From Hymenobacter glacieicola (GTDB lineage Bacteria; Bacteroidota; Bacteroidia; Cytophagales; Hymenobacteraceae), in contig NZ_BMGS01000004.1 of assembly GCF_014640315.1 (NCBI RefSeq), forward strand, positions 124,001 to 188,000: 64,000 bases of DNA. The letters run 5' to 3'. Of this stretch, positions 41,455-52,000 are shown one piece after another. Within the stretch, counting starts at the first letter, position 1. Every line of letters starts with the position of its first letter. The translations under genes and the position numbers were made by a program. The notes beneath the pieces are model-generated. The model saw nothing but the letters and a program-made list of their open reading frames with translations, ran no database searches and had not been told where the DNA came from.

Positions 41455-43182
41455 ATGGCCGATCTTCCCTCATCTTCTCTTACACCTGGCCAGCGGCTAT
41501 TTCGCCTGCTGGTTGCCGAGCGGCGCGATATTACCTACTTATACGTGTACGCCGCCCTGGCCGGCCTCATTAGCCTGACGCTACCCCTGGGCGTACAGTC
41601 CGTAATTGGGTTTGTGAGCAGCGGCGACGTGAGTACGTCGTTGGTGGTGCTCATCGGGTTTATTGTGGTGGGCACATTTCTGGTGGGTGCCCTGCAGGTA
41701 ATGCAGCTGTATCTGGTGGAGTTTATTCAGCAGCGGTTGTTTGCCCGCGTCAGCTTTGACTTTGCCGTGCGCCTGCCCCGGGTCCGCACCGAGGCCCTGG
41801 ACGGGCAGTACCTGCCGGAGTTGATGAACCGCCTGCTCGATACGCCCACCCTGCAAAAGGGTCTTTCCACGCTGCTGGTGGAGTTTTCGGCGGCGGCCCT
41901 GCAAATTCTGTTCGGCCTGATTCTGCTTTCTTTCTACCATCCCATCTTTATTGCCTTCGGGTTGCTGCTGGTGCTGCTGCTGGCCCTCATGATTCGGTTT
42001 ACCGGGCCTAAAGGATTGAAAACCAGCCTGGTGGAATCGAAGTTTAAGTACCGGGTAGTAGCCTGGCTCGAGGACGTAGCCCGCACGGTGCACACCTTCC
42101 GCCACTCGCCCCGCCAGGAAATGGCCATTACCCGCACCGACGATCTGGTGGGCGGCTACCTCACGGCCCGGCAAAGCCACTTCCGGGTGCTTCTGACTCA
42201 GTTCTGGGGCTTTGTGGCCTTTAAAACCCTGATTACCGCCGCCCTGCTGATTCTGGGCTGCTGGCTGCTGATCAGCAAGCAAATCAACATCGGCCAATTT
42301 GTGGCCGCCGAAATTGTAATCATCCTCACCATCTCGGCCGTAGAAAAAGTGCTGCTTAAGCTGGATGTGGTGTACGACGCCCTGACTTCCCTCGACAAGA
42401 TTGGGCACGTGCTGGATTTGCCGGTGCTGCCCGAACGTACCGGCGTGGAGCTGCCCTTGCCAGCCGTGCACGCGGGGCTGCGCGTGGAAGTGCGCCACCT
42501 GGGCTACCACTACCCCGGCAGCGACAAGCAACCCGTGCAGGATGTGTCGCTGACCCTGGCAGCCGGTGAGCACATGGGGCTGGCGGGCTTCGATGGCTCG
42601 GGCAAAACTACGCTGCTGCGCATTCTGGCCGGCTTGCTAAATGACTACACCGGGGTAGTGGCCTACGACGGCCTGGCCTTGCAAGACATTTCCAGCGAGG
42701 CCCTGGGCCGCCACGTTGGCGACAACATTGCCCATCAAAATCTGTTTGAGGGTACCCTGCTCCAGAACCTGACCCTCGACCAGCCTCACATCAGCTCCGA
42801 TGATGTGGCCTGGGTCCTAGAGCTGGTGGGCCTGCGCGACAACATTTACTCCCGTCCGCTGGGCCTGAACACGCCCCTGGGCATCGGTACGCCGCTCTCG
42901 GATAGTGTACGCCAGAAACTGCTGCTGGCCCGGGCCTTAGTGCGCCGGCCCCGCCTGCTGCTGCTGGATAATTTCCTGCCTGGGGTGGAGCCCGTGGAGC
43001 GCCTGCGCATTCTGCGTCAGCTCTTGGACCCCATGCATGCCTGGACGGTACTGATTGCCAGCAACGACCGGCGGGTGCTGGAGTTGTGCCCGCGCCTGGC
43101 GCTGCTGCGCGAAGGGCGTCTGCTAGCCGATGGCCCCTTTGCTACCGTTTCCGCCGAGCCCGAACTGCGGGAACTGCTGTAG
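41455..43182 (+). CDS. ABC exporter half-transporter with degenerate nucleotide-binding domain
   Basis: 575 aa from ATG 41455. Six membrane helices (about 25-295) precede an ABC domain (340-575). Walker A is intact (GFDGSGKT, 378-385). The other ATPase motifs are altered: the signature reads LSDSVRQ (481-487) for LSGGQ, Walker B is LLLLDNF with Asn506 for the catalytic Glu, the H-loop has Asn537 (IASNDRR) for His, and the D-loop reads PGVE. If it hydrolyses ATP it must do so unusually, or need a partner ATPase. The following genes encode an HlyD-like adaptor and a TolC-like channel, so it belongs to a tripartite export or type I secretion-like system. No peptidase C39 domain is present. Confidence 0.87.
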   Translation: MADLPSSSLTPGQRLFRLLVAERRDITYLYVYAALAGLISLTLPLGVQSVIGFVSSGDVSTSLVVLIGFIVVGTFLVGALQVMQLYLVEFIQQRLFARVSFDFAVRLPRVRTEALDGQYLPELMNRLLDTPTLQKGLSTLLVEFSAAALQILFGLILLSFYHPIFIAFGLLLVLLLALMIRFTGPKGLKTSLVESKFKYRVVAWLEDVARTVHTFRHSPRQEMAITRTDDLVGGYLTARQSHFRVLLTQFWGFVAFKTLITAALLILGCWLLISKQINIGQFVAAEIVIILTISAVEKVLLKLDVVYDALTSLDKIGHVLDLPVLPERTGVELPLPAVHAGLRVEVRHLGYHYPGSDKQPVQDVSLTLAAGEHMGLAGFDGSGKTTLLRILAGLLNDYTGVVAYDGLALQDISSEALGRHVGDNIAHQNLFEGTLLQNLTLDQPHISSDDVAWVLELVGLRDNIYSRPLGLNTPLGIGTPLSDSVRQKLLLARALVRRPRLLLLDNFLPGVEPVERLRILRQLLDPMHAWTVLIASNDRRVLELCPRLALLREGRLLADGPFATVSAEPELRELL

Positions 43183-43339
43183 CCTTGTTGTGGTCAATGA
43201 GCAATCAGCCAGGAGACTGGAGCAGGTAACCTCAGGGCGCGGCCGTTGAACCGCACCTTCCCCCGGTTGGTTTTGCGTTCAGTTTCCTGCTAACCGCTCA
43301 TGCTTCCTTCTTTATTTCAAATTATTAATTTCCTGACCT

Positions 43340-44740
43340 GTGCCTTTTGCTGAACATCCGTTGGAAGAAACCAACCCGCTTACGGCGCGTTTCCACTCGT
43401 TTGGGCGGGTCCAGACGCCCAATACCGGCCGTACGGTGGCCCGTTGGCTGGGCGGCTTGGGTTTGATTGTGCTGCTGGCGGGCTTTCTGCCCTGGACCCA
43501 AAACATCCGCTCCTACGGCCAACTGACCACCCTGCGCCCCCAGGACCGCCCCCAAACCGTGCCTAGCACCATTGCCGGCCGCATTGAGCGGTGGCGGGTG
43601 CGCGAAGGGCAGCGCGTGAAAAAGGGCGACACGCTGGTAGACATTGCCGAAATCAAGGATAAGTACTTCGACCCCGAGCTGTTACAGCGCACCCGCGAGC
43701 AGCTAGAAGCCAAAATTGCGGCCCTGGAAGAAAACCGCGGCAAAACGGCTGCCCTCAGCTCCCAGCAGGTAGCCCTGCGCAGCGGTCTGAGCGTGAGCCT
43801 CGACAAAGCCCGCAACAAGGTGACCCAGACGCGCCTGAAGGTAAACTCCGACGAGGCAGAGCTGCGCGCCGCCAACAACGACTTTGATATTGCTCGCCAG
43901 CAGCTGCAGCGCCAGGAAGAACTGTATAAGCAAGGCCTGAAGTCATTGACGGAGCTGGAGCAGCGCCGCCTTAAGTTCCAGGAAAGCACCGCCAAGCGCC
44001 AGGCCGTGGAAAACAAGCTGGGCGCCTCCCGCCAGGAGCTGATCAACGCCCAACTGGAGCTGTCGTCGTTGCAGGCGGAGTACCAGGACAAGCTGGCTAA
44101 GTCGGAGTCCGACCGGCGCTCGGCCGTGGCCTACCAGTTCGACTCGGAAGGCCAGATTGCCAAGATGCGCAACGAGCTGGCCAACCTGAGCATCCGCTCG
44201 GGCTTCTACCGCATTACGGCGCCCCAGGATGGCTATGTGGTGCGCGCGCTCAAAACCGGCCTCGGCGACATCGTAAAGGAAGGGGAGCCCATTGTGAGCG
44301 TGATGCCCGATGCCCCGGCTCTGGCCGCCGAACTGTACGTAAAACCCATGGATATTCCGCTGCTGCGGGTTGGGCGCAAGGTGCGCCTGCAGTTCGATGG
44401 CTGGCCGGCCCTCGTGTTTAGCGGCTGGCCGGGCACCAGCTTCGGTACCTTCGGGGGCCGAGTAGCTGTCATCGATAACATTGATTCTCAGGGCCAGTAC
44501 CGCATCATTGTTACCCCGGACCCCGAGCTGGAACCTTGGCCCAAACCCTTGCGGGTAGGCTCCGGGGTGTACGGCTGGGCCCTGCTCGATGATGTGCCGA
44601 TTTGGTATGAGCTCTGGCGCCAGCTCAACGGCTTCCCCCCCAACTTCGTGGGCTCGCCTGCCGATGCGGGCAAGGGCGGCAAAGACGCCAAGAAAGCCGA
44701 TAAAGCCGCAAGCAGCGGGGGAGAGGAGGAAGCCACATGA
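43340..44740 (+). CDS. HlyD-family membrane-fusion protein
   Basis: 466 aa. It begins with GTG at 43340 (MPFAEHPLEETNPL); no good ATG is nearby. One N-terminal helix (LGGLGLIVLLAGFLPW, about 37-52), a lipoyl half-motif (PSTIAGRIERWRVREGQRVKKGD), a long coiled-coil hairpin (about 110-275) and the returning lipoyl/beta-barrel part (ITAPQDGYVVRAL, GEPIVSVMPD) match HlyD adaptors. The C-terminus is Lys/Gly-rich (KGGKDAKKADKAASSGG). It should bridge the ABC subunit upstream and the TolC-like channel downstream; ATGA overlaps couple it to the latter. Confidence 0.88.
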   Translation: MPFAEHPLEETNPLTARFHSFGRVQTPNTGRTVARWLGGLGLIVLLAGFLPWTQNIRSYGQLTTLRPQDRPQTVPSTIAGRIERWRVREGQRVKKGDTLVDIAEIKDKYFDPELLQRTREQLEAKIAALEENRGKTAALSSQQVALRSGLSVSLDKARNKVTQTRLKVNSDEAELRAANNDFDIARQQLQRQEELYKQGLKSLTELEQRRLKFQESTAKRQAVENKLGASRQELINAQLELSSLQAEYQDKLAKSESDRRSAVAYQFDSEGQIAKMRNELANLSIRSGFYRITAPQDGYVVRALKTGLGDIVKEGEPIVSVMPDAPALAAELYVKPMDIPLLRVGRKVRLQFDGWPALVFSGWPGTSFGTFGGRVAVIDNIDSQGQYRIIVTPDPELEPWPKPLRVGSGVYGWALLDDVPIWYELWRQLNGFPPNFVGSPADAGKGGKDAKKADKAASSGGEEEAT

Positions 44741-46317
44741 GCCAAAAGGTAGCCGTTGTGAGGCCTCATTCGCTAGTATGGCAGACCAAATCCCCGCGAG
44801 CCACCAACAGAAAACTGTCGGCTAGGGGCGGCGTGCTGCCCGTCCGAGGGGTGCTGCGCGCCATGGGGGTAGTGTTTCTGCTGGGCCTGAGCTTGCTGGG
44901 GCAGGCCCAGCCCACCGCTCCCCGAGTAGCGGTGGCCGCGCCCGTCCCGACCGATTCGGGGCAGGTGTTTGCCCTGGCCGATTTGCTGAACTACGTGGCG
45001 TTGCGTCACCCAGTGGCCCGGCAGGCGGGGCTGCTACCGGAGCGCGCCCGCCAGGAAGTGCGCTACGCCCGCGGCCTGTTCGACCCCGCCGCGACCAGCA
45101 AATACTACGGTAAAACCTTCAAGGGCAAGGAGTACTTCCACGACTGGGACACCCAGCTGCGCATTCCGGTGTGGTACGGCCTTGATGTAAAGGCTGGCTT
45201 TGAGCGGGGGGTCGGCACTTACGTCAACCCCGAAAACTACACTTCTCCGGCCGGCCTGAGCTACGTGGGCCTTTCGGTGCCGCTGGCCCAGGGCCTGCTG
45301 ATTGATGAGCGCCGGGCCGCCGTGCGCCAGGCCCAGGCTCTGCAGGGCCTGGCCGAGGCCGAACGCCGCGGGGCCCTGAACAAGCTACTGCTCCAGGCGG
45401 CCAAAGACTACTGGGACTGGAGCCTGAACTACCAGCGCCTGCAGCTGTTGGACCGCAATGCCGACCTGGCCGATGTGCGCTTCCGGGCCATCCGCCAGCG
45501 CGTGGTGCTGGGCGATTTAGCCGCCATCGACTCCATAGAGGCCCTCACGGAGCTGCAGAACCGCCAGGCAACGCTCAGCCAGGCCCGGGTGCAGTTTCGC
45601 AACGCTACCTTGCTGCTGAGCAATTACCTCTGGTCGGAGCAGCAACAGCCCCTGGACCTGCCTACCGCCGCTGTGCCCCAGCCCCTGCCCGGCCCCACCG
45701 ACTGGCGCACCCTGGCCCCCGACTCGGTGGCGGCCCTGGCCCAGCTGGCCCAGCAGATTCACCCGGATTTGCAGAAAAGCCGCGCCAAGCTCAGCCAGCT
45801 CAGCGTGGAGCAGCGCCTGCTTTCCAACAAGCTCCTGCCCAAGCTCACCCTCGACTACAACCTGCTCCAGGCCGGCCAGCCCTTCAGCCCCGAGAAGCCC
45901 GCCAGTCTGAGCGGCAGCTACTTGGAAAACAACTACAAGCTGGGCGTGAGCTTTGCCTACCCCTTGCTGCTGCGCCAGGAGCGGGCCAAGCTCCAGCTCA
46001 ACCGCCTGAAAACGCGCGAAGCCGAACTGGACTTGCAACAGGACTCCCGCGAGGTGCAAACCACCGTGCGCACCGTCGCCAACGACTGGGAAGCTCTGCG
46101 GGAGCAGCTGGCCCTGCAGGAGCAGGTCGTGCGCAACGCCGAGCGCCTGCGCAACGGCGAGCAAATCCGCTTCGAGAACGGGGAAAGCTCTGTGTTTCTG
46201 ATCAACTCCCGGGAAGCCAGCCTGGTCTCGGCCCGGGTGAAGCTGGCCGAGCTGCAAAGCAAATACGCCCAAACCCAGGCTACCCTGCGCTGGGCCGCTG
46301 GCGGGGTGCCGGAGTAA
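44737..46317 (+). CDS. TolC-family outer-membrane channel protein
   Basis: 526 aa. ATG 44737 overlaps the stop of the adaptor gene (ATGA). A hydrophobic segment at about 43-57 (MGVVFLLGLSLLGQAQ) looks like the true signal peptide, so an internal start is possible. Two TolC-type repeats are visible, each with long helices (for example RRAAVRQAQALQGLAEAERR and RVKLAELQSKYAQTQATLRW). It is the outer-membrane duct of the system encoded by the three genes before it. Confidence 0.87.
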   Translation: MSQKVAVVRPHSLVWQTKSPRATNRKLSARGGVLPVRGVLRAMGVVFLLGLSLLGQAQPTAPRVAVAAPVPTDSGQVFALADLLNYVALRHPVARQAGLLPERARQEVRYARGLFDPAATSKYYGKTFKGKEYFHDWDTQLRIPVWYGLDVKAGFERGVGTYVNPENYTSPAGLSYVGLSVPLAQGLLIDERRAAVRQAQALQGLAEAERRGALNKLLLQAAKDYWDWSLNYQRLQLLDRNADLADVRFRAIRQRVVLGDLAAIDSIEALTELQNRQATLSQARVQFRNATLLLSNYLWSEQQQPLDLPTAAVPQPLPGPTDWRTLAPDSVAALAQLAQQIHPDLQKSRAKLSQLSVEQRLLSNKLLPKLTLDYNLLQAGQPFSPEKPASLSGSYLENNYKLGVSFAYPLLLRQERAKLQLNRLKTREAELDLQQDSREVQTTVRTVANDWEALREQLALQEQVVRNAERLRNGEQIRFENGESSVFLINSREASLVSARVKLAELQSKYAQTQATLRWAAGGVPE

Positions 46318-46403
46318 GGACGGGAGTTAGAGGCGGGTGTAGGCCATTCCGCAGCCGGTTTCAGCCCCCACCCCAGAAATAGCTACCTCCCAGGGCACAT
46401 AGC

Positions 46404-46434
46404 CTGTACCGCGAAGTAAAGCTTCGCGGTACAG
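46404..46434. repeat. 13-bp hairpin CTGTACCGCGAAG
   Basis: CTGTACCGCGAAG and its complement CTTCGCGGTACAG flank a 5-nt loop (TAAAG), followed by CGTTTTATA. It may terminate the export operon (stop at 46317) or be a dispersed repeat. The rest of the 308-bp gap (46318-46625) shows no gene. Confidence 0.6.
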
Positions 46435-46625
46435 CGTTTTATACTTGTCGTGTAAATACGGTAGCTGAACTTGAGGCGAAACCTCCAAAGCTCCGCGCTG
46501 AAGAGTTCACGTTAGGCTTTCCCAGAGAGGGGGCCGGGGGAGAGGCCCGCTACTTGGGTTCCTTGCGCAATGCCGGGCCGCAACCTTGCGTTACTACCTC
46601 CGGTTAAAAGTTCGTACTTAGTGGT

Positions 46626-47318
46626 ATGTCGATGTCCGTAGCTACGTTATCCGCGCCCCAATTGCGGCAGCGCCTGAACCTGATGCTGGTGCTGGGCGCC
46701 TCGCTGGCGCTCAGTGTGGTGCTAATTACCTTCCGGGTGTTTCTGACCCACAAGATTTCCTTTGTATTCCTGCTCTGGAACCTGTTTCTGGCCCTGATAC
46801 CGTTCGGGCTGAGCACCATGCTGGGGCTCACGGCTGGACGCTTGAAAGCCCGGGTGCTGCTGCCGGTGGGGGCCGTGTGGCTGCTGTTCTTTCCCAATGC
46901 CCCCTACATCCTCACCGACCTGTTTCACTTGGAGCCCCGCCCCGGCGTGCCGTACTGGTATGATCTGGCCCTGATTCTGAGCTGCGCCTGGAACGGCCTG
47001 ATGCTGGCTTACGCCTCCCTGACCGATATGCAGCTGCTAGTAACGCGCCGCCTGGGCTGGAGTGCTGGCTGGGCCTTTGCTACCCTGGCTTTGCTGCTGA
47101 GTAGTTTCGGGGTGTACCTGGGCCGCTACCTGCGCTTCAACAGCTGGGATATTCTCACCAACCCCATTACCCTCTTCTACGATATCGTCTCGCGCATTCT
47201 GCACCCTACCATGCACCGCGGCACCTGGGGCGTGACGCTGCTTTATGGGGTGTTTCTGCTGCTGGGCTACGCTACCGTGCGCCTACTGGGCCAGCACCGG
47301 GAGCCGGACGAGCTGTAA
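46626..47318 (+). CDS. DUF1361 integral membrane protein
   Basis: 230 aa from ATG 46626 with six predicted membrane helices. The DUF1361 signature is clear: FFPNAPYILTDLFHL in the middle and FGVYLGRYLRFNSWD in the second half. The family is widespread, uncharacterised and located in the cytoplasmic membrane. No signal peptide or enzyme motif is apparent. It could be cotranscribed with the downstream dGTPase gene, though a separate -7-like sequence (TACCTTG) lies before that gene. Confidence 0.85.
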   Translation: MSMSVATLSAPQLRQRLNLMLVLGASLALSVVLITFRVFLTHKISFVFLLWNLFLALIPFGLSTMLGLTAGRLKARVLLPVGAVWLLFFPNAPYILTDLFHLEPRPGVPYWYDLALILSCAWNGLMLAYASLTDMQLLVTRRLGWSAGWAFATLALLLSSFGVYLGRYLRFNSWDILTNPITLFYDIVSRILHPTMHRGTWGVTLLYGVFLLLGYATVRLLGQHREPDEL

Positions 47319-47446
47319 GGGGTAGGCAGCCGCCCGAAAGGGTAGTCGCAACGGGTAAGGAAGAAATAGCCGTTTGATTTGCCGCTGCCTTGTACCTTGC
47401 CTCCCTGATGATGCACCTCCAAACCGACTCGCCCGATACTCCTACC

Positions 47447-48829
47447 ATGAGCTGGGAACGGCTACTCAGCCGCCGCCGCTACCCCCAGCAGCCCCAACTA
47501 CATGTGGTAACCGATGCGCCGCCCGTGCGCGGCGCCTTCGTGCAGGACTACGACCGGGTGGTGTTCAGCTCCCCGTTTCGGCGCCTGCAGCGCAAAACCC
47601 AGGTAATGCCGCTGCCGGAAACCGATTTTGTGCACACCCGCCTGACCCATTCCTTGGAAACGGCCTGCGTAGGCCGCTCCCTGGGGCGCCTGGGTGGGCG
47701 GCTGCTGCTGGAGGAAACCACCGGCCTGGCCCAGCAGCTGCCCCACCTCGATAGTGACTTCGGCGACATTGTGGCTGCCGCCTGCCTGGCCCACGACATT
47801 GGCAATCCGCCGTTCGGGCACTCCGGCGAAGATGCCATTTCGGCGTACTTCCGCAGCCCCGCCGCCGAGCCGTTTGTGCGCATGCTGAACGCCGCCCAGC
47901 GCGCCGATTTACAGCAGTTTGAGGGCAACGCCGCCGGGTTTCGGATTCTTACCCACACCTACGCGGCCCACAGCAGCGGCTCGGCGGGGTTGGGGCTGAC
48001 CTACGCTACCCTCGGCGCTTTCACCAAGTATCCGCGGCCTTCCGTGGTGGAAGAGGCCACCCTTACCCGGGGCACGAGCGAGAAAAAGTACGGCTACTTT
48101 CAGACCGAAGCCCCTCGCTTTCAGGAGGTAGCCCGGGAGCTGGGGTTGTTGCCCAAGCCGCCCGGCACCGATTTGGGCGGCTTCTACCACCGTCATCCGC
48201 TGGCGTTCCTGGTGGAGGCCGCGGATGATTTGTGCTACCGCATCATCGACTTTGAGGATGGTCTTAAACTGGGCCTCATTCCCTGCGAAACCGGCCTGCG
48301 GGTGCTGCGCGATATGCTGGGCGACGCACCCGGCCGCCGGGGCTCCCTGGACTGGCGCGACTGGCGCGAGGAGCTGGGCTACCTGCGCGCCCGCCTCATC
48401 AACCGCCTGGTGCAGCAAACCGCCCGCCTTTTCGCCGACCGGGCCCCCGACCTGCTGCGCGGCCGCTCCGACGAGCCCCTGGTGCAGCAACTCGACTGCT
48501 GGGACCAGCTTCAGCATGTGCATCAACTCACGATGGAGCACCTTTACCGCAGCCGCCCGGTGCTGGAAATCGAGGCTGCGGGCTTTGAGGTAATGGCCGG
48601 GCTGCTCGATGCGTTTCTGCACGCCACCTTCGATCCGCAGGAAAGCTCCCGTTCCCGCAAAGTGGTGCAGTTGCTACCCGAGCAATTTCGGGCCATTGCC
48701 CACCAGCAGGGCGCTTCGGCCTACGAGCAAATCATTCTGCTCACGGATTATATCGGCGGCCTCACTGACCAGAACGCCATCAGCCTGTTCCGCACGATTC
48801 GCGGAATTGATTTGCCCAAGGGCTTCTAG
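47447..48829 (+). CDS. dgt: deoxyguanosinetriphosphate triphosphohydrolase
   Basis: 460 aa HD-domain enzyme that splits dNTPs to deoxynucleosides and triphosphate. The start at ATG 47447 (MSWERLLSRRRY) fits related proteins; ATGs at 47408 and 47411 extend it by 13 or 12 residues. Motifs: HTRLTHSLE (63-71) and the metal-binding ACLAHDIGNPPFGHSGE (112-128, His116-Asp117), then AADDLCYRIIDFEDG. The region YDRVVFSSPFRRLQRKTQV is typical. It keeps dNTP pools in balance. Confidence 0.92.
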   Translation: MSWERLLSRRRYPQQPQLHVVTDAPPVRGAFVQDYDRVVFSSPFRRLQRKTQVMPLPETDFVHTRLTHSLETACVGRSLGRLGGRLLLEETTGLAQQLPHLDSDFGDIVAAACLAHDIGNPPFGHSGEDAISAYFRSPAAEPFVRMLNAAQRADLQQFEGNAAGFRILTHTYAAHSSGSAGLGLTYATLGAFTKYPRPSVVEEATLTRGTSEKKYGYFQTEAPRFQEVARELGLLPKPPGTDLGGFYHRHPLAFLVEAADDLCYRIIDFEDGLKLGLIPCETGLRVLRDMLGDAPGRRGSLDWRDWREELGYLRARLINRLVQQTARLFADRAPDLLRGRSDEPLVQQLDCWDQLQHVHQLTMEHLYRSRPVLEIEAAGFEVMAGLLDAFLHATFDPQESSRSRKVVQLLPEQFRAIAHQQGASAYEQIILLTDYIGGLTDQNAISLFRTIRGIDLPKGF

Positions 48830-48856
48830 CAGTATCAGACAAACGTCACAGTAAGT

Positions 48857-48942
48857 AGGTGTCATTCCGCGCAAAGCAAGGAATCTGGGTCAAGCCAAGA
48901 GAAGGCTAATCCGGATTCTTTGCTTTGCGCGAAATGACACCT
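48857..48942. repeat. 29-bp near-perfect palindrome, GTCATTCCGCG/GGAATC type
   Basis: 48857-48885 (AGGTGTCATTCCGCGCAAAG plus nine) pairs with 48914-48942 with two mismatches around a 28-nt loop. It resembles the GTCATTC...GGAATCT palindromes common in bacterial intergenic DNA. It lies between the convergent dgt and AsmA-like genes. Confidence 0.82.
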
Positions 48943-49025
48943 GAATTTACGCCCCCACCATGCCTTCTAGTAATACGGCCCTGGTAGCCAACTGTAACAA
49001 ATCCTCCTTGCACTACCCGTCAGCA

Positions 49026-52000
49026 CTACTGCAGCAACCGTAACGTGGTATCCAGGGGCTGGCGCTGCAACAACTCCCGGTACTGCCGCTGAATAAGGGC
49101 TTGCTGGCGTTGCTGTTCCTGCTTGCGGAAGGGCCGCACCTTGTAAGGACTGCCAGGTTGCCGGTACAGGTTCATGTACACCAGTCCGCGGCTGGGCCGT
49201 TGCTCGGCCTCTCCACTCTGAATGCGGCTGATGCGCTTCTTATTGTCGCCGAACAAGGCTTGCAGCGGGCTGAGCCCCACGTAAAGATCGGCCTGGCCAG
49301 TGAGGTAATACTCGCCGGTTACGGTCATATCAGTGAGGTTACTACTCAGGCTTAGGGCCGGAATAAGGAGGCGGCTGCCCTCCAGCACAAAGCGCGGCTG
49401 CACGGGCTCGAAATACAAGTGCCCAGTGCGCTTTTCACGCAGCAGTTTCAGGGCCTGGGTAACGGCTTCCACCTCAATCATCTCCAAGTCGCGCAGATCC
49501 GTACGCAGAAAGGCGCGGGTTTGGGAAAGTAAGGGCAAAAAGGTGGGGCCCAGCTCCGTATGCACGTCGGCTTCGCAACGCATGCTGCCCCGGATGTTGT
49601 CCGGCCCCACCACGTCGAACCTCAGTAGATGAGCCAGCTCGAACAGCTTGGGCAGCTGAATGTCGCGCAGCCGTAACTGGGCATGTAGGGGGCGGGTGGC
49701 CGTGCCGGCATCAGTTCGCAGGGTGCCGCGCAGGTGCAACGAGCCATCCAGGGCCTGCACAGCACATTCTTCTACCTGTACCTGCCCGGCCTTCAAGTTG
49801 CTCAACAGCCGGAAATGTTGCCCCCGCAGGGCTCCATACGTCATTTGGGCAGCCGTTACCCGCACCCGGCCGGTTATCGTGCCATCCAAAAACGGCGAGG
49901 GGCGAAGGCGGCCACGGGCGGCGGCCGGTCGGACCTGCTCCGGCGAGGTGGAGGGTAGGGTACTCAGGCTGGCCAGCATCTGCAACAGGTGCTGCACGTT
50001 CAGGGATGCATACCGCAGGTCAATGTCGGTGCGGGCCTGGGCCAGCCGCGTGCCGGCCAGCAGGGCGCTGGCACTTACGCGCCCCGTGCCCCCGGTGCCG
50101 ATAGTAAAAGTTAAGGCCGGAATCAGAAAGCGCGGCCCATTTTTATCCACGCGCAAACGCAGGTTGGTGAACTGCTCAGGGCCGGGTAGCAGCAGCCGGT
50201 CGATGGTAATGAGGGCCTGTCCGTTGGCGGCCAGCAGCACCTCGCGCAGGGTAGGAGCCGCCGGAGCAGTGGCGCTGCGCCGCGGCGGCCGGGTCAGGCG
50301 GGCCAGCAGCTGCCGGTAGCGCAGGGTGCGGAAGTGCACGGCCAGCTGGGCGGCCACGGGGGGCGGCGTGAGGGTGTCAGTCGGCCAGCTAATAACCCCC
50401 CGGATAGTGCCGCCCCACATGTGCCCCCGTAAATCCGTAAGCTGCACCCGCCGCCCGTCGTGGCGCACGGTGGCGGCTAGCTGTTGTAGGGTGTCGGTGC
50501 CCACTACCAGCCGCCCGCATTGTAGCCGAACATTTAAGTGAAGCCCGGGAGGAAGGAAATTTAAGACCCGGGCTGCTAGCTGCGGCTTGCGGCTTCGGCC
50601 CGGTCGCGGCGTTCGGCCGGAGCGGAAGCTACGACCGGGCGGGGCTAGCAGCCGGCGCAACTCGTGCAGGTGCAACTCATCAACTCCGAAGGAGCCTGTA
50701 ATGGTCGTAGCGGCCCGTTGCCCGCTGAAATACGCGAGTAAGTACGTGGTCGTGGCATTGGCCCGCACCTGCATGCCGTTGAGCCGTCCCGTCAGGTTTT
50801 CCAGAATCCAGCGGCTGTCGTGCAGCCGCACCAGCACATTCAGCCCGGTCATGGCGGCCTGCCGGCCCGGCACGGTAAAAGCGGCCTGCTCGAGCCGGAC
50901 GGTGCCGTGGGCAGCCAGAATGGGGAGGAGGGTGTCGGGGCGGGTTGTGCGCCGCGCCAGGCGGTCCGGGATTTCCGGTACGGCGCCGTTGAGCTGCAGG
51001 TCCAAAGCGGCCTGCCCGCCCCGGGCCCGCCACAAACGGGGCGCCACTACGGCTGCCAGGGTCTGCAGCTCGGTGCGGCCCCGCACCCGGCCCAGCAGGT
51101 GAGGGCGGGTAAAGTCGCGTACTGTCAGGGCTGCTTCCAGCTGGCCGGCCCGCGAGTACAGGCGACACTGGGTAAAAGTTAAGTAAGTGGTACGAGGCGA
51201 GTGCTGAGGGCCATTATCGAAAATGCCGCGTGCATCCCAGCGCTGAATCCGGCGGGCGGCGTCGGCCCATTGCACCTGAGCCCCGCGCAAGGCAAAGCGC
51301 AGAATGGTGCGCGGCCGGGTGGTTGGGCCACTTATCCCACGAATGGTGTACCAAATACGGGCGTGGCTGCGGCTGCGGGCTCCCTGCAAATACCGTTGCA
51401 AACCGGAGGGTAGGGCCACGTGCAGCACTTCCAGCAGGGGTTGAGTGCCCTGAAAGCGCAGATTCAGACGGGTACCGCGCGGCTCACCGGGAGCCGCCCC
51501 CCGGTGGGTGCCGGTAACCAGAATCGTGTCGCCGTTGAGCGTAGCGTGGGTGCGTAAGAAAGTACCTTCCCGCCGCCGGAAATCGTAGCGGTAGCGCACC
51601 AGGGCCACCACCGGTTCCTGGGTAAACAAGTTGCCGCGGCCGCTCCGCAAGTAAACCAACTGCCCGTCGAGCCGCCCACGGGCCTGGGCTACGCCGCCGC
51701 GGGAGCGAACCGTTAGCCGGCCCTGGCGCACGTACGCCGCAAAGCCGCTGTGGTGCAACTCGTTACGGTCCGTGACGCGCACGTTCCGCAACACCAGGGA
51801 GTCCAGGTTGAAATCGGGCGGGCCGGCAGGAGTAACCCGGCGCGGACCTTTGCCGCGTAGTCCCCAGTCGTGGCCCAGCGAATCGGTGAACTGCTGGAAC
51901 GTGCCATTCTGGAGCGTTACGTGGCTGATGCGGATGCTACCGCGCCATATCTGCTGGAGCTCCACCCGCATATCGGCCCGCTCAATGCGCAGCACGGGTA

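Noticed and set aside
41581-42573. 330-aa minus-strand open frame in the ABC exporter gene
   Set aside because: Shadow frame rich in His, Gln and Gly; the plus strand has clear membrane helices and Walker A.
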